A stretch of 64,000 nucleotides of DNA from an uncultured Clostridia bacterium (lineage in GTDB: Bacteria > Bacillota > Clostridia > Peptostreptococcales > Anaerovoracaceae). This document shows, one piece after another, positions 16,705-25,098 of this stretch. The notes beneath the pieces were generated by a model, which was given only the letters and a program-made list of their open reading frames with translations, made no database searches and was not told the origin of the DNA. The position numbers and the translations under genes were made by a program. Within the stretch, counting starts at the first letter, position 1; each line of letters opens with the position of its first letter. The DNA lies in the NCBI GenBank assembly GCA_938046095.1, contig CALIXS010000025.1:1-64000 (forward strand), in the 5' to 3' direction.

Positions 16705-17049
16705 TCAGTATATTAGGTTCGCTATGTTGATTGCAAGTGTGATGATTATCGTGAACGCGCACAGACCGACTGATAATATTGTCCTCGTCTTTGACGGACG
16801 CTTTGCGGCGCCCGGGTTCAGATATTTTTTTGTCTGCCATATACAGAAAATGACGAGGAGCGGCAGGTAAATCATAGAGATCTGCGAATATGTAAGTATG
16901 TGCTTTTGCCTCGCGACAGCGGTTATAAAGAAGCACAATACGAAGTAGAGGAGCAGAAGCCCCTGAAAAAATTCTGATCTTTGTTCTTTTTTTGTATCTG
17001 ATCGTTTCTGTTTCATATTGTTTTTCTTCCTGTTATCTGTACCGGTCAT
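16705..17049 (-). CDS. Small membrane protein, three predicted helices
   Basis: Start chosen at ATG 17049, which overlaps the stop codon of the preceding zinc-ribbon gene (TGATG) and has GAGGAGGT just upstream, indicating translational coupling. The 114-residue protein has a lysine/arginine-rich N-terminus (~25 residues) and three hydrophobic segments (about 30-46, 55-72 and 88-110). No family is recognised. It is the last gene of the minus-strand unit that starts at the sigma-54 promoter near 20600, but a separate housekeeping function is equally possible. Confidence 0.6.
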   Translation of the reverse strand: MTGTDNRKKNNMKQKRSDTKKEQRSEFFQGLLLLYFVLCFFITAVARQKHILTYSQISMIYLPLLVIFCIWQTKKYLNPGAAKRPSKTRTILSVGLCAFTIIITLAINIANLIY

Positions 17050-17237
17050 CACTCGACCTCCTCGTAATCCATATCGTCGGGCGTGCGGGCTCCGTCTTTT
17101 TCGAACGTTCCCATAGTACCGCAGACAGGACATTTGCCGAAGTCGTCGGCGAATTCCGGGATCATGTCGACAGCGTATTTGAATTGCTTACCGCAGTCAG
17201 GGCAATGGTAGTACATAAAACATGCGCCCCAGGTCAT
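17049..17237 (-). CDS. Small zinc-ribbon protein
   Basis: A 62-residue protein with two C-P-x-C knuckles (C-P-D-C near residue 12 and C-P-V-C near 36), i.e. a rubredoxin/rubrerythrin-like zinc ribbon. It has an acidic tail ending in D-D-M-D-Y-E-E-V-E. AAAGGAG precedes ATG 17237. It lies 23 bases downstream of the AtoE-type carrier and is translationally coupled to the small membrane protein. The role is unknown: metal binding, protein contact or RNA contact are all possible. Confidence 0.7.
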   Translation of the reverse strand: MTWGACFMYYHCPDCGKQFKYAVDMIPEFADDFGKCPVCGTMGTFEKDGARTPDDMDYEEVE

Positions 17238-17260
17238 TTTTGTCTCCTTTGATCAAATGT

Positions 17261-18637
17261 TTACATGAACCTCGGCAGTACGAGAAGGCCAACCGCGATG
17301 ATTACCGTCATAAACAGACAGATGTATGCACAGTAGCCCCAAACCTTTTTGAGAGGTACGTTCACGACTGCAAGTGCAGGAATGAGGTACAGCGGCTGCA
17401 GGAGGTTCGTAGTTTCGTCGCCGTATACAAAGGCGTTGAGTATGTGAGGGATATATGCTCCTTTCTCAAGCGCGAGAGGAACCATGATAGGGCCCTGAAC
17501 GATCCACTGTCCGCCCTGCGAAGGAATGAACAGATTGAGAACCCACGCGCTGAAAAATGTTACGAGCGGAACCGTATGCGCGGTCGTTATGCCCGAGAGC
17601 GAATTTACTATCATTTCGCCGAGCCCGGAGCTTGTCATCATGCCCATTATAGCACCGTAGAACGGGAATTGGATCATGACATCGGTAGCAAGAACCATTG
17701 AATCTCTTATAGCCGCGATGAACTTCTTAGGTGTATTGTAAACGATGCAGTTAAGAGTTATGAAAAGGAAAATCATGAAGTTGAGCGACAATGATCCCAA
17801 AAAACCGTTGTTTATGAAGCTCCACACGATGTATACGATACCGATCGCGGCTACGATCCACATTAGGATGTGTGAGCCGTTCAGTCTGTCTGCCGGTGTA
17901 GGGTTTGTTACAGCTTCTTCGACGATATCTTCCTCTGCGAGCTCCCCGTGAAATTCTATGATCTCAGATGCGGGCGGAGTGGTAAGTATCGATACTACCA
18001 TTACTACTACCGCGAGGATCAGCCAGAGAATGACATTCATAGGATTATAGGTCGTCTGATTTTGTGTCAGAACGCCGATCTTGTCTGCGAGGAAGTGGTC
18101 CTCCGAGGCTACGAGGGCATAAAGAGAAGCCGACGGCCCGAGGCACTGTCCGAGTATCATTGTCGTGTAACCGGCAGCGACCATCATAGGAAAGTGGAGT
18201 CCCTTTACATTCTTTGCCATACGCATGGCGAGTATAGGTGTTACGACGGTGCAGAATGCCCAGTTTACGAATGATGATACGTAACCGAAGATCATGAGTA
18301 CGACCATGCATCCGCGAGGCGTCTTGGCAAGCGTTGCGAGTCTGTCGAGGGCCTTTCTGATCTGCGGCGCCTTTGCGAAGGATGCGCATACCACGACCAT
18401 GATCGTCATCTGGAACGCGAAGGTGGACTGCGTCCAGAACCCGTCGTACCAGTAGGTGATCATCTTTATTGGACTTGTTTTCGTTGCGAGCGACGCCCAG
18501 ACAAATGTGATGAGGGCAAGGATTACGCAGAAAACGAATGCATCAGGGATCAGTTTGTCAGCGGCAAACTGAAACTTCTTCGACAAACGCCAGAAGAAAT
18601 TTCCCTTCTCATGCTTTCCTGTTGCTGTTGTTGGCAT
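17261..18637 (-). CDS. AtoE-type short-chain fatty acid transporter
   Basis: A 458-residue membrane protein with about eleven or twelve segments, typical of the AtoE/SCFA transporter family. Diagnostic stretches are F-N-W-A-F-C-like V-N-W-A-F-C near residue 124, the I-L-G-Q-C-L-G-P-S-A-S region, and late N-L-F-I-P-S-Q-G-G-Q-W followed by G-D-E-T-T-N-L-L-Q-P. Family members move acetoacetate, butyrate and similar acids. It follows the BKACE gene by 39 bases. In this unit it could import the hydroxy or keto acid substrate or export the acetoacetate or short-chain acid formed by BKACE. Confidence 0.88.
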   Translation of the reverse strand: MPTTATGKHEKGNFFWRLSKKFQFAADKLIPDAFVFCVILALITFVWASLATKTSPIKMITYWYDGFWTQSTFAFQMTIMVVVCASFAKAPQIRKALDRLATLAKTPRGCMVVLMIFGYVSSFVNWAFCTVVTPILAMRMAKNVKGLHFPMMVAAGYTTMILGQCLGPSASLYALVASEDHFLADKIGVLTQNQTTYNPMNVILWLILAVVVMVVSILTTPPASEIIEFHGELAEEDIVEEAVTNPTPADRLNGSHILMWIVAAIGIVYIVWSFINNGFLGSLSLNFMIFLFITLNCIVYNTPKKFIAAIRDSMVLATDVMIQFPFYGAIMGMMTSSGLGEMIVNSLSGITTAHTVPLVTFFSAWVLNLFIPSQGGQWIVQGPIMVPLALEKGAYIPHILNAFVYGDETTNLLQPLYLIPALAVVNVPLKKVWGYCAYICLFMTVIIAVGLLVLPRFM

Positions 18638-18676
18638 AACAGTGTTCCTTTCTTGATAAATAATTGCGTAGGCTTG

Positions 18677-19534
18677 TTATTTATTGAGACCGAGGATCGC
18701 TCTTGCTTCGGCAGGAGTTGCAGCCTCGAGACCAAACTCTTCGATTACCCGGACGGCTCTCTTTACGAACTGAGCGTTGCTCTCCGCAAGCTGTCCTTTT
18801 GCATACATGACGTTATCCTCCATGCCGACTCTGATATGCCCGCCGAGCGCGACTGCGGCATACATTATCTCCATTGCACTGTGTCCGACTCCGAAACAGG
18901 ACCACGTCGAACCCGGGCAAAGCTGATCCATCGTTTCCTTCATGAACAAAAGGTTCTTGACCGATCCCGGGATACCGTTGGCACAACCCATGCAAAACTG
19001 GAAATGAAGAGGAGCTTTGAGCACGCCTTTCTTGATGTAGTAGGCGGCATTGGCGATCATACCCGGATCAAACGCCTCGATCTCCGGCTTCGTGTTTGTC
19101 TCCTGGAAAAGCTTTCCGAGAGTCTCGAGAAATGACGGGCTGTTGATAAAGAGCCCGAAATTAAGCCAATTCATCGATCCGCAATCGTAGCTTGCCATTT
19201 CAGGCTTAAGCTCTCTGACGTGCTGCATACGCGTCTCGTCTGTCGCGTAGATGTCTCCGGATGTGGTGAGGTTAAGGATGATATCGCAGTCGGGATGGTT
19301 CCTGCTGATGAGCTCCACCGTCTCTCTGAATTTGTTGTGGTCCATCGTTCCGTTTCCCTGATCGTCTCTCATATGTAGATGCGCGATGGCAGCGCCTGCT
19401 TTCCAGCAGTTGTATACGTCCTCGCAGATCTCTTCGGGTGTCATAGGTACGTTGGGATTGTTTTCCTTTTTAGGCCATGCGCCCGTAACTGCTGCAGTGA
19501 TAATTCTCTTGTTTTTAAGTGTTTTCTCGTCCAT
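18677..19534 (-). CDS. BKACE-family beta-keto acid cleavage enzyme
   Basis: A 285-residue TIM-barrel protein of the DUF849/BKACE family. Its signature is A-H-L-H-M-R-D at residues 51-57 (metal-binding histidines H52 and H54, catalytic R/D), with a late G-G-H-I-R-V-G-M-E-D-N motif. The founding member (Kce) condenses 3-keto-5-aminohexanoate with acetyl-CoA to give acetoacetate and an aminobutyryl-CoA. Relatives act on dehydrocarnitine and other beta-keto acids. The adjacent 3-hydroxyacyl-CoA-dehydrogenase-family gene suggests that a 3-hydroxy acid is first oxidised to the beta-keto acid that this enzyme cleaves. GGAGG precedes the ATG. Specificity cannot be read from the sequence. Confidence 0.9.
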   Translation of the reverse strand: MDEKTLKNKRIITAAVTGAWPKKENNPNVPMTPEEICEDVYNCWKAGAAIAHLHMRDDQGNGTMDHNKFRETVELISRNHPDCDIILNLTTSGDIYATDETRMQHVRELKPEMASYDCGSMNWLNFGLFINSPSFLETLGKLFQETNTKPEIEAFDPGMIANAAYYIKKGVLKAPLHFQFCMGCANGIPGSVKNLLFMKETMDQLCPGSTWSCFGVGHSAMEIMYAAVALGGHIRVGMEDNVMYAKGQLAESNAQFVKRAVRVIEEFGLEAATPAEARAILGLNK

Positions 19535-19561
19535 TTTAATTACCTCCTTGTCGGTGCATTT

Positions 19562-20488
19562 CTATTTGTAAAGCATTTTGATAAGATATTCGTTGAGATC
19601 CTCGTTGCATTTTTTGATCTGCTCAGGCGTCCATTTATAAAAGCCTTCGCCTGATTTGAATCCGAGCCTGCCTTCATCTCTGAGCCTGGTAAGAAGCGGG
19701 GAAGGTCTGTGACTGTCCTCTATGTGCTCGAGCACATAGTCGTGTATATTATATGTAAGATCAAGCCCCACCATGTCGGCGTTTTCGAGCGGGGCAAGCT
19801 GCGGAAGTCTGAGCCCGAATGAGCTCTTGATCGCCTTGTCTACCGTGGAGGCATCAGCTATGCCGTTTTCGACGATAGATATGGCCTCTCTCCAAAGAGC
19901 GTGCTGAAGCCTGTTTGCGATGAAGCCCGGAACGTCTTTGTTGCACAGGCAGGGCCTTTTTCCGATAGAAGTCATGAATTTCATGACTGTATCAGCCGTT
20001 TCTTCTGTTGTCATATCCGTCTTTACGACCTCGACGAGAGGGATGAGATGACCCGGGTTCCAGAAATGCGTGCCGACGAAGCGGCCGCGATGCCTGAGGT
20101 CGCGGCTGATCTCGCTCGGGCTCATGACAGAAGTGTTCGTACAGAAAATGCAGTCCGTTCTGCAGCGCGCCTCAAGCTTTGCGAATGTCTCGCGCTTCAG
20201 ATCCATGTTTTCAAACACAGCTTCGATTACGAGATCGGCGTTTTTGACCTCCTCGCTGTCAAAGTCTTCGGTAAATCCGATCCTCGAAAGCCTTTCGGAA
20301 AGCTCGGCTTCCGTGATGACGCCCGCTTCGACAAGCTGTCTGGTGCTTTCGCGGATGCCCGCCTTGACGTCAACCGGACGCACATCGTAAATCGTGATGT
20401 GATGTTCCTTGACTGACGAGACGACAAAAGCGATATTCTTTCCCATGAGTCCGCCGCCGCAGATCAAAACGTTCTTAATGCTGCTCAT
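19562..20488 (-). CDS. 3-hydroxyacyl-CoA dehydrogenase-family enzyme
   Basis: A 308-residue protein with an N-terminal NAD-binding Rossmann fold (G-G-G-L-M-G at residues 11-16, aspartate after the second strand: Y-D-V-R). The catalytic histidine motif G-T-H-F-W-N-P lies near 137-143, and a C-terminal 3HCDH domain (D-V-P-G-F-I-A-N-R-L at ~183) follows. This fold covers 3-hydroxybutyryl-CoA dehydrogenases, L-carnitine dehydrogenase and lambda-crystallin/gulonate dehydrogenases. Next to a BKACE gene the carnitine-dehydrogenase-like role (oxidising a free 3-hydroxy acid) is attractive, but this is inference. First gene of the sigma-54-driven unit, with AAGGAAG upstream. Confidence 0.88.
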   Translation of the reverse strand: MSSIKNVLICGGGLMGKNIAFVVSSVKEHHITIYDVRPVDVKAGIRESTRQLVEAGVITEAELSERLSRIGFTEDFDSEEVKNADLVIEAVFENMDLKRETFAKLEARCRTDCIFCTNTSVMSPSEISRDLRHRGRFVGTHFWNPGHLIPLVEVVKTDMTTEETADTVMKFMTSIGKRPCLCNKDVPGFIANRLQHALWREAISIVENGIADASTVDKAIKSSFGLRLPQLAPLENADMVGLDLTYNIHDYVLEHIEDSHRPSPLLTRLRDEGRLGFKSGEGFYKWTPEQIKKCNEDLNEYLIKMLYK

Positions 20489-20584
20489 AAATTCTTCCTT
20501 TCTCTTTCATATCGGCCGTCGATATTATGGAAGTGTGATTATTTGTTTGCATAAGAAAGGCAGCCGATGATCAACATATTTAGA

Positions 20585-20600
20585 AGCAAGCCGCGTGCCA
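20585..20600 (-). promoter_or_regulatory. Near-consensus sigma-54 (-24/-12) promoter
   Basis: Read on the minus strand it is TGGCACG-N4-TTGCT, matching the -24/-12 consensus at every strongly conserved base. GG lies at 20599-20598 and GC at 20587-20586, 12 bases apart. Transcription would start near 20575 and run into the dehydrogenase gene at 20488. The gene immediately upstream (20829-22193) encodes a sigma-54 activator. Confidence 0.88.
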
Positions 20601-20705
20601 AAGGGGAAAACGACGTCAGCTTGATGAAAAACGACTGCAAATACGCGATAAAGGTGAATATTCAAGGGAGATGTAAATAAAAATATGAGATGCAAAAAAA
20701 CAACA

Positions 20706-20747
20706 TGTCGCAAAAGAGCAACACATAAATGTTGTTGATTCGCGACG
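20706..20747 (-). promoter_or_regulatory. Candidate enhancer (activator-binding) sites
   Basis: TGTCGC-N6-GCAACA at 20706-20723 is a palindrome with one mismatch. A related, inverted copy spans about 20730-20747, and together they form an imperfect inverted repeat (13 of 18 positions). They lie about 130-170 bases upstream of the predicted start, a usual place for sigma-54 enhancers. Confidence 0.4.
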
Positions 20748-20764
20748 TGAGGCGAAAGGCGTCG

Positions 20765-20783
20765 AAGCGCAAAAAGCGCTTTT
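20765..20783. terminator. Possible terminator after the activator gene
   Basis: AAGCGC-AAAAA-GCGCTT (20765-20781) is a 6-bp hairpin with adjacent T- and A-rich bases, 48 bases beyond the activator stop codon. It is small, so termination may be partial. Confidence 0.3.
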
Positions 20784-20828
20784 GTGTTTTCCGGGCTGTT
20801 TGCACTCTGTTTGGGACATGTTCCTTTT

Positions 20829-22193
20829 CTATTTCTTGTGAAGCTTTCTGTAAAGCACGCTCCTGTGTATGCCGAGCTTTTCGGCTGTCCTGTTCACGGA
20901 GCCCGAGCATTCCCTGAGCGTTGCCTTTATATAATGCATTTCGGCCGCCGAGATAAAGTCCCTGAGACTGCTGTACTTTCCCATATCGAAGAGTGCGGTG
21001 TTCTCCTCCGGGTACTCTGCGTAGCCTGCCCGAGGCATCGGGGTGAATATAAGTTCGTCACCCTTGCTGACGACGTAGATCCTCTCGATTACGTTGCGCA
21101 TTTCGCGTATATTGCCGGGCCAGTCGTAGTTCAGCATCGTTTCTTTGGTTATTGTCGACAGGTATTTTTTGCCGCCGTATTTTTCATTAAGGCCGTCGAG
21201 GAACATCTCGGCTATCGGGATTATGTCTTCACATCTGTTCTTCAGCGCAGGCAGTTCTATTGTGAATACGCTGAGTCTGTAATAAAGATCCTCTCTGAAT
21301 TTCCTTTGATTTACGAGCAATTTGAGATCCATGTTCGTCGCGCAGATGATGCGAACGTCTACCGGAATGTTCCTGACTCCGCCGACCCGTCTGACCTCCT
21401 GATTTTCGAGGACGCGCAGAAGCTTCGACTGAAGGGCGGGTGACATGTCTCCGATTTCGTCAAGGAACAAAGTGCCGCCGCTCGTCGCTTCAAAAAGTCC
21501 TATCTTGCCCGCCTTGAGCGCACCCGTAAACGCTCCGGGTTCATATCCGAACAGCTCCGACTCGAGGAGGCTTGCAGGCATTGCGGCGCAGTTGACGCTG
21601 ATGAAGGCTCCGTCGCTTCTGTTCGATTTTTCGTGTATGAGGTTTGCCATCATGTCTTTGCCCGTGCCGCTTTCGCCGAGCAGTACGACGTTGCTGTCGG
21701 TAGGGGCGAGGGCGTCTACTGTCGTGAGTACGTTCTTCATCATGGGGCTGTCGGCGATCATGACGCGCTTGTCATGAAGCCTCAGATACTCGCGTTCGCG
21801 TCTGAGCTTGTCGCTTTCGGCTTTTGCGTCACGCATGACCGATGCCCACTCGGCCTGATGCTCAAGGTTCATGTTGTTCGTTACGACCATTTCTACGTTT
21901 CCGTCCTCATCAAGCACCGGGACGCTGTTTGAAAAGGACAAATGATCGGAGTTTTCGATGATAGGACCCGCGATGGGATGCTTTGTCTTGATCGCATCGA
22001 GTACCGTCGATTTTTCGTATATTCCGGCACTGAGCAGCTCTCTCACCGTTTTGCCGAGCAGCTCGTCACATGTTATGTTGAGTCTGTCGGCCGCGACCTT
22101 GTTGACATATATGACGCGGCCCTCGCCGTCCGTTATGAATATCGACTCTTTATAATGATCGTGCAGCGCATCAAGAATTTTTTTCTCGTCCAT
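20829..22193 (-). CDS. Sigma-54-dependent transcriptional activator (PAS-AAA+-HTH)
   Basis: A 454-residue regulator: PAS domain at ~10-110 (with V-V-T-N-N-M ending), short coiled linker (~115-140), then an AAA+ domain with Walker A G-E-S-G-T-G-K-D at 173-180, sigma-54 contact loop G-A-F-T-G-A at 220-225, and Walker B L-F-L-D-E-I. A C-terminal Fis-like helix-turn-helix follows (S-V-N-R-T-A-E-K-L-G-I-H-R-S-V-L). It lacks a receiver domain, so signal input is probably a ligand of the PAS domain. It almost certainly drives the -24/-12 promoter at 20585-20600 and so the dehydrogenase-BKACE-AtoE unit. Confidence 0.93.
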   Translation of the reverse strand: MDEKKILDALHDHYKESIFITDGEGRVIYVNKVAADRLNITCDELLGKTVRELLSAGIYEKSTVLDAIKTKHPIAGPIIENSDHLSFSNSVPVLDEDGNVEMVVTNNMNLEHQAEWASVMRDAKAESDKLRREREYLRLHDKRVMIADSPMMKNVLTTVDALAPTDSNVVLLGESGTGKDMMANLIHEKSNRSDGAFISVNCAAMPASLLESELFGYEPGAFTGALKAGKIGLFEATSGGTLFLDEIGDMSPALQSKLLRVLENQEVRRVGGVRNIPVDVRIICATNMDLKLLVNQRKFREDLYYRLSVFTIELPALKNRCEDIIPIAEMFLDGLNEKYGGKKYLSTITKETMLNYDWPGNIREMRNVIERIYVVSKGDELIFTPMPRAGYAEYPEENTALFDMGKYSSLRDFISAAEMHYIKATLRECSGSVNRTAEKLGIHRSVLYRKLHKK

Positions 22194-22234
22194 GGCAGCT
22201 GTCCTTTCGCTTATGTGTATTTTAGCATACGCAG

Positions 22235-23479
22235 CTATTCGCGCCGCAGCGCTTCGATAGGATCTAAGTTTGCCGCCTTGCGCGACGGCAGTATGCCGAA
22301 GATTATGCCTATTGCCATCGAAAACAGCACGGCGAAGACGCTCGCGGGAATACTTATGGCGACAGGAGTGGTGTTTATCCTCGAGATAGTCCCGGCGAGA
22401 ACGATTCCGACGATGACGCCGAGCACGCCGCCGGCCGATGTAAGGACTACCGCTTCGGTCAGAAACTGCATCATTATCGCTTTTTTAGGGGCGCCGATGG
22501 CCTTCTTAAGGCCGATCTCGCTCGTGCGCTCGGTCACCGATACAAGCATGATGTTCATTACGCCTATGCCTCCGACGAGAAGCGATATCGCAGCTATCCA
22601 CAGGAGCATGGTGTTCGTGCTCTGAGAAAGCTGCTGTATCTGTTTTGCCTGCTCCATGATATCGCGCGCTTTGTACGTATACTCCTCTGACGAAAACGTC
22701 GAGTTCAGTATGGATTCGGCAGCCTTGCCGACTTCGGTCATGCTTTTGGTACTGTCCGCCCTGATGATTACATTCTGTGGCTGATCATATCTGTATATCA
22801 CCGGCCATGTCGAGGAGGGGACGTATACCCTGCCGGACTGATCAGATGAGTAGGTGTTGTAATCATCAATAGATGTTATATTCGGCTCAAAGGTCGTCTT
22901 TTCGGCCGCGATACCCACGACGGTGAACGGTTCTCCGTGTATCTCGACAGTCATACCTACGGGATCTTCACCCGGAAACAAAGACTGGATGGCGCTGTCG
23001 TCAAGAACGCATACCTTATGAAATCCGTCAATGTCGGATTTCGATATGCCGCGCCCCTTTCGGATCGTAAGGCCGGTTGCACCGAAGTATTCGGGACCTA
23101 TGCCATAGACGTAGCCGCCGGATACCGTGTTTGCTCCGTGTGATACCCCGTCGTAATCCTGCGCGTATGTGTACAGAGATACGCTCTCGGCATGCTCGAC
23201 GGCCTTCAGCTGTTCAAGCGTTTCGCCGCTGATTACTGGGATGCCGGCGGGAACGCCGGAAGTGAAATCGTACGGCCAGTCACCCAGCGAGAACTGTACA
23301 TTTACATTATTTACGCCTGAACCGATAAGGTTTTTTTGTATCTGTTCGTTCGTCCCCTGTATTGTCGACACGATGGCTATTATTGCGGCTATGCCGATTA
23401 TGATGCCGAGCATCGTCAGGAAAGAACGCATTTTGTGAGACATAATACCTCTGAACGAAAGTCTCAGATTTTCCGTCAT
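22235..23479 (-). CDS. MacB-type ABC exporter permease
   Basis: ATG 23479 overlaps the stop of the upstream adaptor gene (TAATG), so I prefer it to a TTG two codons earlier. The 414-residue protein has the MacB/FtsX layout: one N-terminal membrane helix (M-R-S-F-L-T-M-L-G-I-I-I-G), a large extracytoplasmic domain (~45-270), then three C-terminal helices with L-V-G-G-I-G-V-M-N-I-M-L-V-S-V-T-E-R-T. It ends in the typical D-P-I-E-A-L-R. It works with the ATPase at 25098-25781 and the two adaptors to push a substrate (peptide, drug or envelope factor) outward. Confidence 0.9.
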   Translation of the reverse strand: MTENLRLSFRGIMSHKMRSFLTMLGIIIGIAAIIAIVSTIQGTNEQIQKNLIGSGVNNVNVQFSLGDWPYDFTSGVPAGIPVISGETLEQLKAVEHAESVSLYTYAQDYDGVSHGANTVSGGYVYGIGPEYFGATGLTIRKGRGISKSDIDGFHKVCVLDDSAIQSLFPGEDPVGMTVEIHGEPFTVVGIAAEKTTFEPNITSIDDYNTYSSDQSGRVYVPSSTWPVIYRYDQPQNVIIRADSTKSMTEVGKAAESILNSTFSSEEYTYKARDIMEQAKQIQQLSQSTNTMLLWIAAISLLVGGIGVMNIMLVSVTERTSEIGLKKAIGAPKKAIMMQFLTEAVVLTSAGGVLGVIVGIVLAGTISRINTTPVAISIPASVFAVLFSMAIGIIFGILPSRKAANLDPIEALRRE

Positions 23480-25098
23480 TACCAATTAACCTCCTCAGTT
23501 TCCTGCGTTGCAGCGCCCTCCTTGCTTCCGTCACCGTACGGGAAGGCGATGTAATCCCGCACCGATATGCCGTCGCGGATTTCGATCATCTGACCGAAAT
23601 ATATCTTGCCGACAGTCACGCTCTGCCTTGTCAGTCTGCCGTCATCTCCCCGCTTCATAACGTAATAGCCGCCGGCATCGTTTCTGACGTAAGCCTTGCT
23701 TATTGTGAGCGTGTTTTCGGATTCCTCGCTTTGATCAAAGGAAAGTTCGAGGGATGAACCGGATGCGAGGTCCGCTTCGCCGTCAATTGCGGCGTAGAAA
23801 TTGTATGAGGACACGTTCGGATTGCTGCCGTAGTAAGCGCTGCCGTTCTCGGTAGGATATGTATCTATCGATTTTATTACTGCCGTATACGATGTGCCCG
23901 TATCCCATGAGGTGCATGTTACAGTCTGTCCCGGGGTGACCTTGTCGAGCATGAACTCGTTTACCGTACCCTGTATGGTCGTACCTGCTCCTGCAGCGAC
24001 TACGAGAAACGCAGAGCCGTCGCGCGGAGGGGAGGCGGGGTCTCCGACCGTCTTTACGATGCCGTCGGCCTTGGCATAAACGATGCCGTCGACCATCTCG
24101 TTCTCCTGAATTTTGAGCTCGAGAGCAGCCTTGCGTTTCGCAAGATCAAGTCTTGGAAGATTTTTTTCTATCTCGCGGATGCGGGAAGCGAGTTCCTCTG
24201 CGGTCATTCCCGGCCGATCTTCGTATTCGGGCTGTACCGCTTCGGATTGCTGAAACTGCGGGGTTTCCGTCTGATCGTCCGATACCGTAGGAGGTTCCAT
24301 TTCTCCGCGTATATTCCATTTCCTGTTGTCGTCCTGTTCAACAAGAAACCGGACATTTAATATTTTGCCTTTTTCGGCAGCTCCGCCGGAAACGATTGCA
24401 TCTACGCGAAAATACAGATCGTTTTCTCCTGTTTTACGGCGCAGTTCGTTGTAAAATGAGCCGTATATCAGATAATCGTCGGCTGCGATCTTATATACGC
24501 GCGGATTGGTAAGGGATCCGGGGTTTCCGACGGGGTTGCCCGAATCGTCCGTATCTGATGAATCTCTGACCGTGAAGACGTCTGTTGACGAACTGTCCAT
24601 TACATTCCACACTTTGTTCTCATCGTGTTTTGCCGGTTCCGGGCCCGGATCTGCAGGCGGTTTTGGCGCTTCCGGCTCCGGCTGAGGTTTTACCTCCGGG
24701 ACGGGCGTCGTATTCCTGAGGTCGTACAGCTCGGCATAGGCGTCTTTTATTGCCTGATCCGCCTGCTCGAGCGCGATCTGCTTTGCCTGAAGGGTAAGCT
24801 GCTCGGAAGTCATATCATATGAGAGGAGCTTGTCTCCGGCCTTTACCTCCTGACCCTGCGTGACGAATACTTCATGGATGATCTGCGTGGGAGCAGGGGA
24901 AACGGACTGATTGTTAGTGTCGTAAACGAGACCGGAGGTATTGAACGGATCGCCCCAGTAACCGCCGCTGAGCGATCCTACAGAAACGACGCTGACCTTT
25001 ACGGTGGAATCCCTCCAGAGCTTTAAACATATTACCGCAACGACAGCAGCGGCGCATATGCATGCGATCAGGAGTATACGTTTACCTGTTTTTATCAT
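23479..25098 (-). CDS. MacA/HlyD-like adaptor with an extra inserted domain
   Basis: A 539-residue protein with one N-terminal membrane helix (~8-25), the first half of a lipoyl/barrel-sandwich hybrid domain with the Q-G-Q-E-V-K-A-G-D-K-L element near 80, and coiled-coil helix 1 (~93-125). A Pro/Glu-rich linker follows, then an inserted domain of roughly 130 residues (~150-280), helix 2 (~295-330), the second lipoyl half and beta-barrel parts. Ordinary adaptors have only a hairpin where the insert lies. In this Gram-positive setting it probably bridges the permease and the wall. It overlaps the permease ATG and the ATPase stop, so the genes are tightly coupled. Confidence 0.8.
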   Translation of the reverse strand: MIKTGKRILLIACICAAAVVAVICLKLWRDSTVKVSVVSVGSLSGGYWGDPFNTSGLVYDTNNQSVSPAPTQIIHEVFVTQGQEVKAGDKLLSYDMTSEQLTLQAKQIALEQADQAIKDAYAELYDLRNTTPVPEVKPQPEPEAPKPPADPGPEPAKHDENKVWNVMDSSSTDVFTVRDSSDTDDSGNPVGNPGSLTNPRVYKIAADDYLIYGSFYNELRRKTGENDLYFRVDAIVSGGAAEKGKILNVRFLVEQDDNRKWNIRGEMEPPTVSDDQTETPQFQQSEAVQPEYEDRPGMTAEELASRIREIEKNLPRLDLAKRKAALELKIQENEMVDGIVYAKADGIVKTVGDPASPPRDGSAFLVVAAGAGTTIQGTVNEFMLDKVTPGQTVTCTSWDTGTSYTAVIKSIDTYPTENGSAYYGSNPNVSSYNFYAAIDGEADLASGSSLELSFDQSEESENTLTISKAYVRNDAGGYYVMKRGDDGRLTRQSVTVGKIYFGQMIEIRDGISVRDYIAFPYGDGSKEGAATQETEEVNW

